This document shows, piece by piece, positions 1-8,493 of a DNA stretch of 64,000 nt. The translations under genes were made by a program, and so were the position numbers. The notes under the pieces are model-generated. The model made no database searches. It was given only the letters and a program-made list of their open reading frames with translations, and was not told the origin of the DNA. This DNA is from a bacterium (lineage in GTDB: Bacteria > UBP14 > UBA6098 > B30-G16), in the NCBI GenBank assembly GCA_030613005.1, contig JAUWMV010000008.1:17786-81785 (forward strand), in the 5' to 3' direction. The stretch's first letter is position 1, and each line of letters starts with the position of its first letter.

Positions 1-82
1 ACCAATCTAGTTTATTGGTAGGAATTCTATCTCGGATATATTTAGTTTCCTGTTGATATTGGTCGCCGATTGGATTGTTCAT
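1..82 (-). CDS. SagB/ThcOx-type nitroreductase family protein, 5' fragment
   Basis: Only the first 27 codons lie in the window; the gene runs off its left edge. The start ATG at 82 has a GGAAGG Shine-Dalgarno just upstream on the minus strand. The readable N-terminus (MNNPIGDQYQQETKYIRDR) resembles the short leader of SagB/ThcOx-type flavin-dependent dehydrogenases, which have a conserved 'F/YQ-x-x-TKY-x-RDR-x-P' segment before the nitroreductase fold. That match is from memory of the family and covers few residues, so the assignment is tentative. The catalytic and FMN-binding parts are outside the window. Confidence 0.45.
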   Translation of the reverse strand, partial: MNNPIGDQYQQETKYIRDRIPTNKLDW

Positions 83-261
83 TCTACTACCTTCCAATTT
101 CATAATTTATATATTTCACTTAATTCCATATTAAACAAATAGTCAACTTTTTTGCTTTGATATTGTATATGTTGCTCACATCTGAAAGCTGTTTGTTTTC
201 ACGGTATTAGACAAATCAAAATATATGGATTTTTACTCGATTGTAAATATTTTTACTCGAT

Positions 262-1101
262 TCATTTATTGAAACCCCTACTGAAATCAAAAAAATGATA
301 TACACGCATATCCTGCGGAATATTTAACCCATGTGTTCCTTTGCCAGTTTCAGGATCGATATGCGCCCCATGATCAGGCATGAATGCAATCATCCGATTA
401 TATTTCTGCCAATAGTTGTCTATCGCCTGTTTTAATAGCTCGAAACTTTCAATGTAATGCTTCGATGCATTAATACATTGTGGGCTTGAAGGTGTAGTTT
501 CATGAAGCATGTCATCGTATTCCTGATTATAAACGACAATGAAATCATAGATATCGGACTTAATTAATTCAATTGCACGAACGATCACCTGAGGATCATA
601 ATATTCGGAATAATAGACCATTTCTCGACCCTTGAATATCAAATCGATCGATGAATTTTTAACCGCCACAATTGCGACTTTTTTCCCTGCGTGAATTAGC
701 ACATCGAAAACAGTTTCGCATTCAAGAACTGGACGTTTATAAGCTGTAATCCCGTGCACATCAGGTTGTGCACCGGTAAACATTGATGCAAAGCAAATTG
801 GAGTTTTTGGTGGAAAAACAGAGCAAACTTCCACTTTATAGGGCGCTATTTTTTCAATTTTTTTGGCTAATTCTTCATGGTCGTCCAGAAAAGTCGCTCC
901 GATAGCGTCTGGTGCATAGATTAAAGCTTTTTCTAAGTGTGAGCTTGAGAGTCTTTCCTTGCCGATACTGATAATTTTGTTTAAGGTTTGTTTAGTTGAA
1001 ATTGAGGGTAGTTCGATTCCCATAAGGGCGTATAATGTGGGAGTTATTGTAGTTAGCATGGGAAAAGATTCTGCTTTGTAATTCTTCATTTTGATTATCA
1101 T
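262..1101 (-). CDS. Alkaline-phosphatase-superfamily protein (nucleotide pyrophosphatase/phosphodiesterase-like)
   Basis: A 279-residue protein with no signal peptide, so probably cytoplasmic. Two landmarks of the alkaline phosphatase superfamily are visible: a nucleophile-type region around 'CFASMFTGAQPDVHGI' near residues 102-118, where Thr/Ser in the 'T-G-x-x-P-x-x-H-G' context is typical of type I phosphodiesterases, and the metal-binding 'MPDHGAH' near residue 243, followed by 'THGLN'. Family members hydrolyse phosphomono- or diesters using two metal ions. It is shorter than the usual 400-500 residues, and the N-terminal metal-binding Asp segment is not obvious. The substrate is unknown. 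It lies 55 bp downstream of a flavodoxin gene on the same strand, so the two may be cotranscribed. ATGs at 1101 and 1089 are both possible starts. Confidence 0.7.
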   Translation of the reverse strand: MIIKMKNYKAESFPMLTTITPTLYALMGIELPSISTKQTLNKIISIGKERLSSSHLEKALIYAPDAIGATFLDDHEELAKKIEKIAPYKVEVCSVFPPKTPICFASMFTGAQPDVHGITAYKRPVLECETVFDVLIHAGKKVAIVAVKNSSIDLIFKGREMVYYSEYYDPQVIVRAIELIKSDIYDFIVVYNQEYDDMLHETTPSSPQCINASKHYIESFELLKQAIDNYWQKYNRMIAFMPDHGAHIDPETGKGTHGLNIPQDMRVYHFFDFSRGFNK

Positions 1102-1156
1102 TTATGTCAAAGGCTCAAGAAATTCTATATATAGAATGAAGATAATTAATATATTA

Positions 1157-1621
1157 TCATATATAATCCTTTGCTAATTCCTCTGCAAATCTTTTCGCAT
1201 CTTCTAAATCCTGTCTGTCAGGATGATTCTTTGAAATTCCACCGATAAGTTTCAATAGACAATAAGAGTCGTAACCTCGACAATTGAATTCTCCGACAAC
1301 TTTGAATCCTTTGTCCCGTAGAAGTTGCATTAGGGCTTTGTGACATTTTCTTCCTGCTTTTCTAGAAACACCATGGGTAGAGAATAAGAAAGCCTTTTTC
1401 TTCATATTGTCAGGAAGAACTTCAACTAATTCCAGTATTCTTTTGTGATGCTTGCTGAAATATATTCCTGATCCGAAGCCTATTAGGTCGTAATCTTGAA
1501 TATCGGAATGTCCAACTTCGGATGGTTTTTTAAGTGTTGCATTAAGTGTTTCTGCAATAATTTTGGCTATTTTCTCTGTATTGCCGTGGTGGATAGATTT
1601 ATAAATGATAAGGGTTTTCAT
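1157..1621 (-). CDS. Flavodoxin-family protein
   Basis: A 154-residue single-domain flavodoxin. The N-terminal strand and phosphate-binding loop 'YKSIHHGNTEKIA' (residues 7-19) match the FMN phosphate loop (T/S-x-x-GNT), and 'GFGSGIYFSKHHKRIL' (about 48-63) fits the second FMN loop. 'FLFSTHG' near 79-85 is the next core strand. Flavodoxins carry one or two electrons between redox enzymes in the cytoplasm, often replacing ferredoxin. The start ATG at 1621 has a clear AAGGAG Shine-Dalgarno. The redox partner is unknown; the nearest iron-sulfur enzyme is the HdrA/NuoEF operon about 7 kb away. Flavodoxin-like domains of this size also occur in menaquinone-dependent protoporphyrinogen oxidase (HemG). 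Confidence 0.85.
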   Translation of the reverse strand: MKTLIIYKSIHHGNTEKIAKIIAETLNATLKKPSEVGHSDIQDYDLIGFGSGIYFSKHHKRILELVEVLPDNMKKKAFLFSTHGVSRKAGRKCHKALMQLLRDKGFKVVGEFNCRGYDSYCLLKLIGGISKNHPDRQDLEDAKRFAEELAKDYI

Positions 1622-1710
1622 TATGCTCCTTGAAAGAAATTATCTAATAATACTTCAATGCAAAATATATTCACCGAAAAGCGGTAATATTTCGTCCTCG
1701 ATTAAGACTC

Positions 1711-3378
1711 TTATATTCGGTATAGGATGCTTTCTTCATTATCTCTCTTTGCTGAGAAAATTGGTGTTAGGTTTAGGTTTTGTTTTATCAAGAAGTCATT
1801 TTCAATATTACTCAAAACCCAGATGTAGTAATTTCCCTTGGATTTGTCCCGCGAGAAATCCTGAAAGTCATAAATCTTGATATCCTGTCTGTTCATTACA
1901 TATAAAAATCTACGAATATCTTCCGCGCTCATTGTCTTTTTAATGCTTGCTTTTTGGTTATCGGGTAATTTTATAATGTACTTTTCTTTAGTTCCCATAT
2001 CTTCATATTTGATAGAAACAATTCTGATTTCTTCTTCTGTAATATTGTTTGTAATAAATGTAAATACATCCTTAAAGTTCTGTCTTGTATTGGTAGTAAT
2101 TTGCATGATTTTATACTTGTTGTATGCGATCTTTGAAAATGCTGCCAAAGCAAAACATAAGAAAATTATACATAAAACAACAACGATCTTCTTAATAGCA
2201 ATTGATGCTCTCGAATATAATTGGCTAATATCTGAAAGGAAAAGGCTTACTGCATATGCAAGGAAAATTGTAAGGCCAAGCGATGCCTCCAATAAGTATG
2301 CTTGAACATTATATCCTATGCCAATAAGACCGATTATACAAATTGTAAACCATATCGCTCCCATCGCTTCTCGTTGCCTAAGAATTACAAACGGAATAAA
2401 TGAAAGGAATAATGCAATCAGAGCAATTACAGGAAACTGTATTAATACCAATGAAAGGACGATACTTATTGTAGCAGATAATAAGATTCTCAGTCCGTTT
2501 TTAAGGCGTTTTGGGATGATGAATTGTTTAAGGAGAATATAGAATGCAAAGAATAAGATCAGGATACCTAAACCAGAAAATGAATGTCCTGAATAAAAAT
2601 TGAGTTTTTCTGTGGCAATTTTTAAAACGTTTGAGATGCTTAGAAAATCTGTAGATACAGCTCTTTCTTTAATTGATGGATTAAAAAAAGTACATATTAC
2701 ACCGACGACTAAAAGTGTACCTGTAATAATCATGCTTTTTATCCTATTATTGATTACTTTCCACCGTGCAATGATATAATATAGCGAGGCTACGGGAATA
2801 ATTATTACAGCAGGTTCTTTTGATAAAGATGCAATGATATAGGATATAACACCCCAGATGAAATACTTGCTTTTTTTATTAATTGCTGTGATCAGTAAGT
2901 AAAGCGAAAGATTAATAAAGAAAATTTCCAAAATGTATGTTAGACATGAGAACCAGAAAATTACGTAAGTCAATTTTAAAAACAGCATGAAGTAAAGAAT
3001 TATCGTTAAAATAGCTATTTTTCTTGTGAATGCTTTTTCAACAAATTTAAATAGAAAAACAAAGGAAAGCCCAAAGAGTAATGTTGTAAATAACTGATAT
3101 AAAAAGGAATTAAGTCCAAATATTCTATACATCACCCACCAGATTAAGTTTTGCATAGGTCTGAATGCTCCAAATAAAGAGGCTTTGGAATTTTGAAATG
3201 AATCCAATGGGTTGCTGTGCAAACGAGACCAATAAAGGAAAGTTGCATCATCCAATCGAAAGAAGACCGGGAACTGAAGAGTTATAAAGATAGAAATGAA
3301 TACTACCAATAATATGAAGTACTTTAAGAAGTTTCGTTCTAATGCATTTATAATCCGATTGTCCTTACTTGAGAACAC
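1711..3378 (-). CDS. Polytopic membrane protein, GT-C glycosyltransferase-like
   Basis: A 555-residue protein with roughly ten to twelve hydrophobic segments and a soluble C-terminal tail of about 110 residues. After the first membrane segment comes 'FRLDDATFLYWSR' (about 36-48), an Asp-Asp in the first external loop as in GT-C fold enzymes (GT39/PMT, ArnT, TMTC-like) that use polyprenyl-phosphate sugars. The following 'FGAFRPMQNLIWW' and 'FGLNSFLYQLFTTLLFG' segments resemble the 'RPL-x-x-L...FG-x-N-x-x-x-YHL' pattern of that group. No sugar specificity can be read. The start is a GTG at 3378 without a strong Shine-Dalgarno, so the N-terminus is uncertain. It could instead be a lipid-linked glycan ligase. 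Confidence 0.55.
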   Translation of the reverse strand: MFSSKDNRIINALERNFLKYFILLVVFISIFITLQFPVFFRLDDATFLYWSRLHSNPLDSFQNSKASLFGAFRPMQNLIWWVMYRIFGLNSFLYQLFTTLLFGLSFVFLFKFVEKAFTRKIAILTIILYFMLFLKLTYVIFWFSCLTYILEIFFINLSLYLLITAINKKSKYFIWGVISYIIASLSKEPAVIIIPVASLYYIIARWKVINNRIKSMIITGTLLVVGVICTFFNPSIKERAVSTDFLSISNVLKIATEKLNFYSGHSFSGLGILILFFAFYILLKQFIIPKRLKNGLRILLSATISIVLSLVLIQFPVIALIALFLSFIPFVILRQREAMGAIWFTICIIGLIGIGYNVQAYLLEASLGLTIFLAYAVSLFLSDISQLYSRASIAIKKIVVVLCIIFLCFALAAFSKIAYNKYKIMQITTNTRQNFKDVFTFITNNITEEEIRIVSIKYEDMGTKEKYIIKLPDNQKASIKKTMSAEDIRRFLYVMNRQDIKIYDFQDFSRDKSKGNYYIWVLSNIENDFLIKQNLNLTPIFSAKRDNEESILYRI

Positions 3379-3778
3379 GTATTGTATCCTTTGCTTTGCA
3401 GTTAGATTACCAGCTTTTGAAAAAATTCCTATTTAGGATGAATACTCCAAGCAATCCACGACATTATTCATGTCAATGCATTTTTTTAAAGAGTTATTGG
3501 ATTTTTAAAGTAATTTCTTTCAGGTAAAAAAATTTTCTGTAATTGTTTATCGATTTTTTCACTAATCTAAATATTATTTGAAATTTAATTCAGCCATTCA
3601 TGCTCTTTTCGAATCAAAATTACATCTATTGGAAAATCTGGCAATCGGAAGATTAAATCGTTGTGATATTCAATCCAGCTTATTATGATAAACCACTGAA
3701 CGTATAGAAGGATAGGCACTCAACAATAGATTGCAAGGCAAGGGGTTGAAATCCCTTGTTCAAAGGATAGAAAAAGTT
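3379..3778. other. Intergenic region between divergent genes
   Basis: A 400-bp A+T-rich gap between the GT-C-like gene (minus) and the FMN-binding protein (plus). I see no convincing gene. An open frame extends the plus-strand gene upstream to a TTG at 3731 but lacks a ribosome site. The only recognisable signal is a promoter-like pair at 3661-3689. Confidence 0.5.
3661..3689 (+). promoter_or_regulatory. Predicted sigma70-type promoter for the FMN-binding protein
   Basis: A -35-like TTGTGA at 3661-3666, a 17-bp spacer and a -10-like TATGAT at 3684-3689, which puts the transcription start near 3696, about 80 bp before the ATG at 3779. Matches are 4/6 and 5/6 to the standard boxes. Confidence 0.5.
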
Positions 3779-4333
3779 ATGAAGGGAATAATAATAAAAT
3801 CTCTAACAATAGTCTTGTTATTCGTCAGCGTTGATTCTGTTGCCTGTAGAGAGTTACCGGATGACGAAAGTTTCAAAAAAAGTGCTATCGAATTCACATC
3901 TGACACGAATGTAGTACTTTATAAGTTCAACAACGGTCGTTTGGCAGTTTCTGGGGTCGGCGATTCTGCTAGATATTATCTTCAAACGGGTGACTATTCA
4001 GCAGAAATGGGTTATCAAGGTGCAACATATCTTGAGATTTTGATTAGTTCTGATGGTGAAATTCTGCAATTGAGTATTATAAAATCAGAAGAAACACCTG
4101 TTTTTGTGAAACTTTTGCAAAAAAAAGGCTTTTTAAAGAATTTTTGCAGTCTAAAGATCGATTCTACAATTGAGGTGGATGCAATTTCTGGTGCCACCAT
4201 GACATCAAATTCTATAAAAAAGAATATCATTACTACGCTTGAGACTTTTCAGCCTGTTCTTAGAAGTTTAATGTGGGAGAAACGCAAATTAATTTGCAGT
4301 GATTCAGAGCTAAAATTCGAAACTGTAGAATAA
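3779..4333 (+). CDS. Exported FMN-binding domain protein (covalent flavin carrier)
   Basis: A 184-residue protein when started at the ATG at 3779; this gives a clean signal peptide (KGIIIKSLTIVLLFVSVDS, then Ala-Cys). The mature part is one FMN-binding domain of the NqrC/RnfG/NosR type. The hallmark is 'VDAISGATMTS' around Thr140: in this family the Thr of 'D-x-x-S/T-G-A-T' receives FMN through a phosphoester bond made by the flavin transferase ApbE. It therefore probably sits outside the cytoplasmic membrane and carries electrons. No ApbE, Rnf or Nqr gene is in the window. Cys follows the hydrophobic core, but the preceding residues make only a weak lipobox. It ends 231 bp before the hybrid kinase gene on the same strand. 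Confidence 0.75.
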   Translation: MKGIIIKSLTIVLLFVSVDSVACRELPDDESFKKSAIEFTSDTNVVLYKFNNGRLAVSGVGDSARYYLQTGDYSAEMGYQGATYLEILISSDGEILQLSIIKSEETPVFVKLLQKKGFLKNFCSLKIDSTIEVDAISGATMTSNSIKKNIITTLETFQPVLRSLMWEKRKLICSDSELKFETVE

Positions 4334-4564
4334 TCTGGTTCAAATATCACCCTAAGCTACATTGATTTACTCGATAACTCCTATTATATAGCATTATAAA
4401 ATTTTTTAATCTCTATTAGTCACAATGGGATAATAATAAAAAAACTTGCTAAAATAAGTTAAGGAACTATTTTTGCTGATGACTTAAACCAGATTGTTAA
4501 GTGTTCAGCGTTCTAAATTATAATGTTTAGCTATTACTTCGACTGAATAGTATAGGCTTGCTTT

Positions 4565-7500
4565 ATGAAAACTGAATATAAAGTAATAATACTTACATTT
4601 CTTTTATTAACCTTCTTTTGGATTGCTGATGCAACATTAACATATATTATGTTCCTTTCAAGAGCTTCGTTTAACGAAGACTTGATTAATCAAGTCTTTT
4701 TTAATCAACTGTCTTACAGGCTAATGTCAAGCTTGTTTATCCTTCTTTTTGGTGCAGCATCAACAGTAATTGTTATAAAAAACAAAAGAGAAACTGAAAT
4801 TATAAAAAGGGATAATGATAAATATAACAATCTTTTTAACTACTCCAATGACGCAACATTTATGATTGAAATTGACCCTGATGGCAATCCCGAAAGAATC
4901 CTTGAGGTTAATGATATTGCATGTGTTAAGCTTGGATACACTCGAAGTGAAATGCTAAATATATCTCCGTCCGATATTCTCAAAGTCGATGTTGAAAGCG
5001 ACTATGAGAAGGAATTGAATGAACCTATAGAAGAAGATAAAGAACCTGTTGAAACAGTGATGATTAATAGCAAAGGCATTGAAATCCCAGTAGAAATAAA
5101 AGCCACTTTATTCCAGCAGGATGATCATACTGTAGCTTTAACAATAGCACGGGACTTAACAGAACGTAAACAGATAGAAAAAGCTCTTTATAAATCGGAG
5201 GACAAATTTAAAAAACTAGTCCATCAATTTCCCGAGGGCATTGTTATATGCAATTCCAAGGGAGAAATTGTTGAGTGGAACAAAGGTGCTGAGGAGATTT
5301 TTGAGATAAATAAAGAAAATGCAATAGGAAAGAAAATATGGGATATTCAATATATGTTGACTCCTGAGGAACAGAAGACTTTAGAAGAATACGAAAACAT
5401 AAAATTCTTTCAAAAAAAAGTTCTTGAAACAGGTTCTTCAATTAAAGTTGGTGAATTTGTTGAAAGAAAAATTGAAACTCCACTGGGTAAAATTAAAGAA
5501 ATTCAAATCTTGCATTATCTTATAAAAGCTGAAGAAGGCTTCATGATCTGCAGTATTTCACAGGATATATCTGAGGTGGAAGTTATACCGAGTAAGGTCA
5601 CTAAAACTCTCAAAACAAAGGGAAATATCTCTGACTTTATTCGAGTTTTAATGATGAAAAAAACAATTCATCCATCTCTAACTGAAGGATTGAAATTGCT
5701 ACTTGATATTTCTGGGGCTAATAAAATCCTCATTTTTGAAAACTATGAGGACCCAATTTACGGTTTATACATACAACTATTAGAGCAAACCTGTTTGGAA
5801 TACAAAGGAATCATAAAAATAGAAGAAATAAAAATTCCTTATAAATCCAAACTTAATAGATGGAAAGAAAAAATGTCTCATGGGGAATGTATTAACGGAC
5901 TGGTAAACTCTTTTCCTGAAGCAGAAAGAGAATTTATTAATTCTCTAGGAATACAATCGATACTAATAATACCTATGTGGATTGAGGAAGAATGGGTTGG
6001 ATTTGTTATATTTGGCAATACCGAATCAACTAAAATATGGAACATTGAAGATATAGATATGCTTTTTGCTGCTGTAGAAATTATTGGTGGCTATATAAAG
6101 AGAAGAGAATTTGAACTTGATCTCAGAAAATCCGAGGAAAAATACAAATTCCTTTTTGAGGAAAGCAGAACTGCAAACTTTATCATTGGCCCAGATGAAA
6201 TCGTTATTGATGCAAACCGATTTTCAACAGAAATTACTGGTTATTCTAAAGAGGAAATAATCGGAATGGAAATTTTTAATTTTATTATTACTGAGCATAA
6301 AGATTTGCTTAGACAACAGATTATGAGAGGTTTTAACGGAGAAAAAACGCTCGGGACAGAAGTTGATATTTTAGATAAGGATGGTAATTCCCATACGTTG
6401 TTTTTTTCACCTGGGCAGGTTTTAATAAAGGATAGAGATACTGTTTTAGGAATACTTCTTTCTGGAGTCGATATAACAGAGCTTAAAAAAACCAAAATTG
6501 CCTTAAACATTGAAAAAGAACAGTTGAATGTAACACTTTGGAGTCTTGCCGAAGGTGTTATAACAACTGACATGGAATCCAGGATTATTCTAATGAATAG
6601 AGTTGCCGAGAAGCTTACAGGATGGAATGAGAATGAAGTTAAAGGTCGTTTTCTAAATGAAATTTTCAGAATATGTGATCCAAAGACTAGAAACCCCATA
6701 GAAAACTTAGTTTCTCATGTTATACGGAACAGTAATGCAATTCATAGGTTACTAGACAGTCTGCTAATTTCAAGGGATGGTGTAGAACGATTAATAAACT
6801 ATAGCACAGCACCTATCAAAAAACCTGATGATAAAATAACAGGTGTTGTAATTGTTTTTCGGGACATTACAAAGGAGAAGATAATTGAACAGGAGTTCAT
6901 TAAAGCCTCACATTTCGAGTCTCTGAGTCTCCTTTCAAGTGGCATTGCTCATGATTTTAACAATATACTCATGGCAGTTATGGGAAATATTTCCATGGCA
7001 AAAATGTTAGTGAATAGTTCTAGTAGAATATATACAATATTGAACGAAGCTGAAGCTGGTTCTCTTAGAGCAAAGGAATTAACCGAGCAATTAACGGCAT
7101 TTGCTAAAGGAAAAACTACAACCAAGAAAAAGGTTCCCTTAAAATCAATTATTCTTAATTCTGCAGAATTAATTCTAAGAGGTTCAAACATTAGGTGCAA
7201 CTACTCCCTACCAAGTAATCTTAGAACTGTTGAAGTGGATCCGGGACAATTTGGACAAGTGCTTCAAAATCTTATTATTAACGGACAACAAGCAATGCCT
7301 TATGGCGGTGTTATCGATATTTCCGCTGAGAATGTGTATGTGTCTATCGAGGATAATTTGCCATTGCAATCTGGAGATTATGTCAAGATTATAGTAAAGG
7401 ATAACGGTACCGGAATAGCTCCAAACGACATTTCGAAAATTTTCGATCCTTTTTATACAACAAAAAAGACTGGAAGTGGTCTTGGTTTAGCTATAACATA

Positions 7501-8017
7501 TAACATCGTTAAAAAACATAATGGGCACATTAATGTGCAATCTGAGCTTGGTAAAGGAGCTGCTTTTAGTATTTTCATCCCAGCATTAGGAATAGAAGCA
7601 GAACCAGAACAAAGAGAGGAGAAAAAATTGTCTTTAGGCTCAGGTCGAATCCTCGTTATGGATGATGACCCCACTGTTAGAGATGTTCTTGGTTTGATGC
7701 TAAAGCATCTTGGATATATATGTGAGTTCTCCAGTGATGGGTCGGAATTGCTTGAGATGTACCAAAAAGCAATGGATGCAGGAAGACCTTTTGATGTTGT
7801 CATAATGGATTTAACAGTTCCTGGTGGTATGGGTGGTGTCGAGACAATACCCAAACTCTTGAAAATAGACCCAGATGCTAAGGCTATTGTATCCAGCGGC
7901 TATTCCAGTAATAAGGCAATTGTAAACTATAAAGAATACGGTTTTAAAAACATTGCAATTAAACCGTACCGAATTCAAGAACTTGGCGAAATTTTGAAAA
8001 GAACTATCCTTATGTAA
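4565..8017 (+). CDS. Hybrid sensor histidine kinase (TM-PAS-PAS-GAF-PAS-PAS-HisKA-HATPase-REC)
   Basis: An 1150-residue membrane-anchored sensor. Two transmembrane segments (about 7-30 and 50-70) flank a short external loop. PAS-like domains follow at about 85-205 and 210-345, a GAF-like domain at about 360-515, and PAS domains at about 525-650 and 655-780. The phosphoacceptor is His796 in 'SGIAHDFNN'. The ATPase part has the N-box 'QVLQNLIINGQQAM', 'DNGTGIAP', the F-box 'FDPFYTT' and 'GSGLGL'. A C-terminal receiver domain follows, with 'VMDDDP', phospho-acceptor Asp1082 in 'VIMDLTVPGG' and Lys in 'KPYR'. 'HDFNN' and the fused receiver are typical of hybrid kinases that sense through several small-molecule or redox PAS inputs. 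No output regulator is encoded beside it, so the partner acts in trans. Confidence 0.9.
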   Translation: MKTEYKVIILTFLLLTFFWIADATLTYIMFLSRASFNEDLINQVFFNQLSYRLMSSLFILLFGAASTVIVIKNKRETEIIKRDNDKYNNLFNYSNDATFMIEIDPDGNPERILEVNDIACVKLGYTRSEMLNISPSDILKVDVESDYEKELNEPIEEDKEPVETVMINSKGIEIPVEIKATLFQQDDHTVALTIARDLTERKQIEKALYKSEDKFKKLVHQFPEGIVICNSKGEIVEWNKGAEEIFEINKENAIGKKIWDIQYMLTPEEQKTLEEYENIKFFQKKVLETGSSIKVGEFVERKIETPLGKIKEIQILHYLIKAEEGFMICSISQDISEVEVIPSKVTKTLKTKGNISDFIRVLMMKKTIHPSLTEGLKLLLDISGANKILIFENYEDPIYGLYIQLLEQTCLEYKGIIKIEEIKIPYKSKLNRWKEKMSHGECINGLVNSFPEAEREFINSLGIQSILIIPMWIEEEWVGFVIFGNTESTKIWNIEDIDMLFAAVEIIGGYIKRREFELDLRKSEEKYKFLFEESRTANFIIGPDEIVIDANRFSTEITGYSKEEIIGMEIFNFIITEHKDLLRQQIMRGFNGEKTLGTEVDILDKDGNSHTLFFSPGQVLIKDRDTVLGILLSGVDITELKKTKIALNIEKEQLNVTLWSLAEGVITTDMESRIILMNRVAEKLTGWNENEVKGRFLNEIFRICDPKTRNPIENLVSHVIRNSNAIHRLLDSLLISRDGVERLINYSTAPIKKPDDKITGVVIVFRDITKEKIIEQEFIKASHFESLSLLSSGIAHDFNNILMAVMGNISMAKMLVNSSSRIYTILNEAEAGSLRAKELTEQLTAFAKGKTTTKKKVPLKSIILNSAELILRGSNIRCNYSLPSNLRTVEVDPGQFGQVLQNLIINGQQAMPYGGVIDISAENVYVSIEDNLPLQSGDYVKIIVKDNGTGIAPNDISKIFDPFYTTKKTGSGLGLAITYNIVKKHNGHINVQSELGKGAAFSIFIPALGIEAEPEQREEKKLSLGSGRILVMDDDPTVRDVLGLMLKHLGYICEFSSDGSELLEMYQKAMDAGRPFDVVIMDLTVPGGMGGVETIPKLLKIDPDAKAIVSSGYSSNKAIVNYKEYGFKNIAIKPYRIQELGEILKRTILM
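4665..4702 (+). terminator. Terminator-like double hairpin inside the hybrid kinase gene
   Basis: Within codons 34-46 of the kinase gene, hairpin 1 pairs CTTCG with CGAAG around TTTAA (4665-4679). Hairpin 2 is a perfect 22-nt palindrome (4677-4698), AAGACTTGATT followed by its complement, and runs straight into TTTT. The two overlap by three bases, so they compete. The second has the form of an intrinsic terminator, with a weak A+T-rich stem. It may be chance, or an intragenic attenuator. Confidence 0.35.
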
Positions 8018-8493
8018 AATTCTTCATTATGACATTCAAAGTGTATTATTTTCTATTATAGCCGCACTGTTCCCAACCACGAGGATATTGCCATCATATG
8101 TTCAATCGGAATCAACTAACAGCGTTTCTGCGCTGGGTCCAAAGATTAGTCAGAACAAGTGAAAATATCAGCCAAATTAATAGGTATCCTTTCAATGAAT
8201 AGAAGGGAAACATTTAGTATACTCACTAATAGACTCCTAAAACTACTGCAAATCCTGACAAAGAAAATTTAATAACATTAGAATTGCGAAATTTTAACAC
8301 AGCATCAGTCGATTAAAGCAAGAAGATATAGCTTCTTTTGTATAATAGACGATTCTTACCGAAATAAGATTTCGAATAATACTGAATTCGAGGAAATAGA
8401 AGTCACTATTACTATATTAAACTGGTATCAATTAGAAAAATGTTCATCAAAATGATGTGGTTAATTTACGAGGGAAGCTTCTTAAATATGGAC
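8018..8493. other. Gap between convergent genes
   Basis: A 476-bp gap between the ends of the hybrid kinase gene and the HdrA-half gene. I see no gene, RNA or strong terminator. A 26-codon frame starting at the ATG at about 8197 has no ribosome site or recognisable product. A weak CATCA-AAA-TGATG hairpin lies near 8444. Confidence 0.4.

Noticed and set aside
4665..4702. An operator for a regulator in the kinase gene
   Set aside because: A perfect palindrome could be a protein site, but it lies in coding sequence with a T-run directly behind, which fits a hairpin better.
8190..8280. A small gene in the gap after the hybrid kinase (26 codons)
   Set aside because: No ribosome site and no recognisable product.
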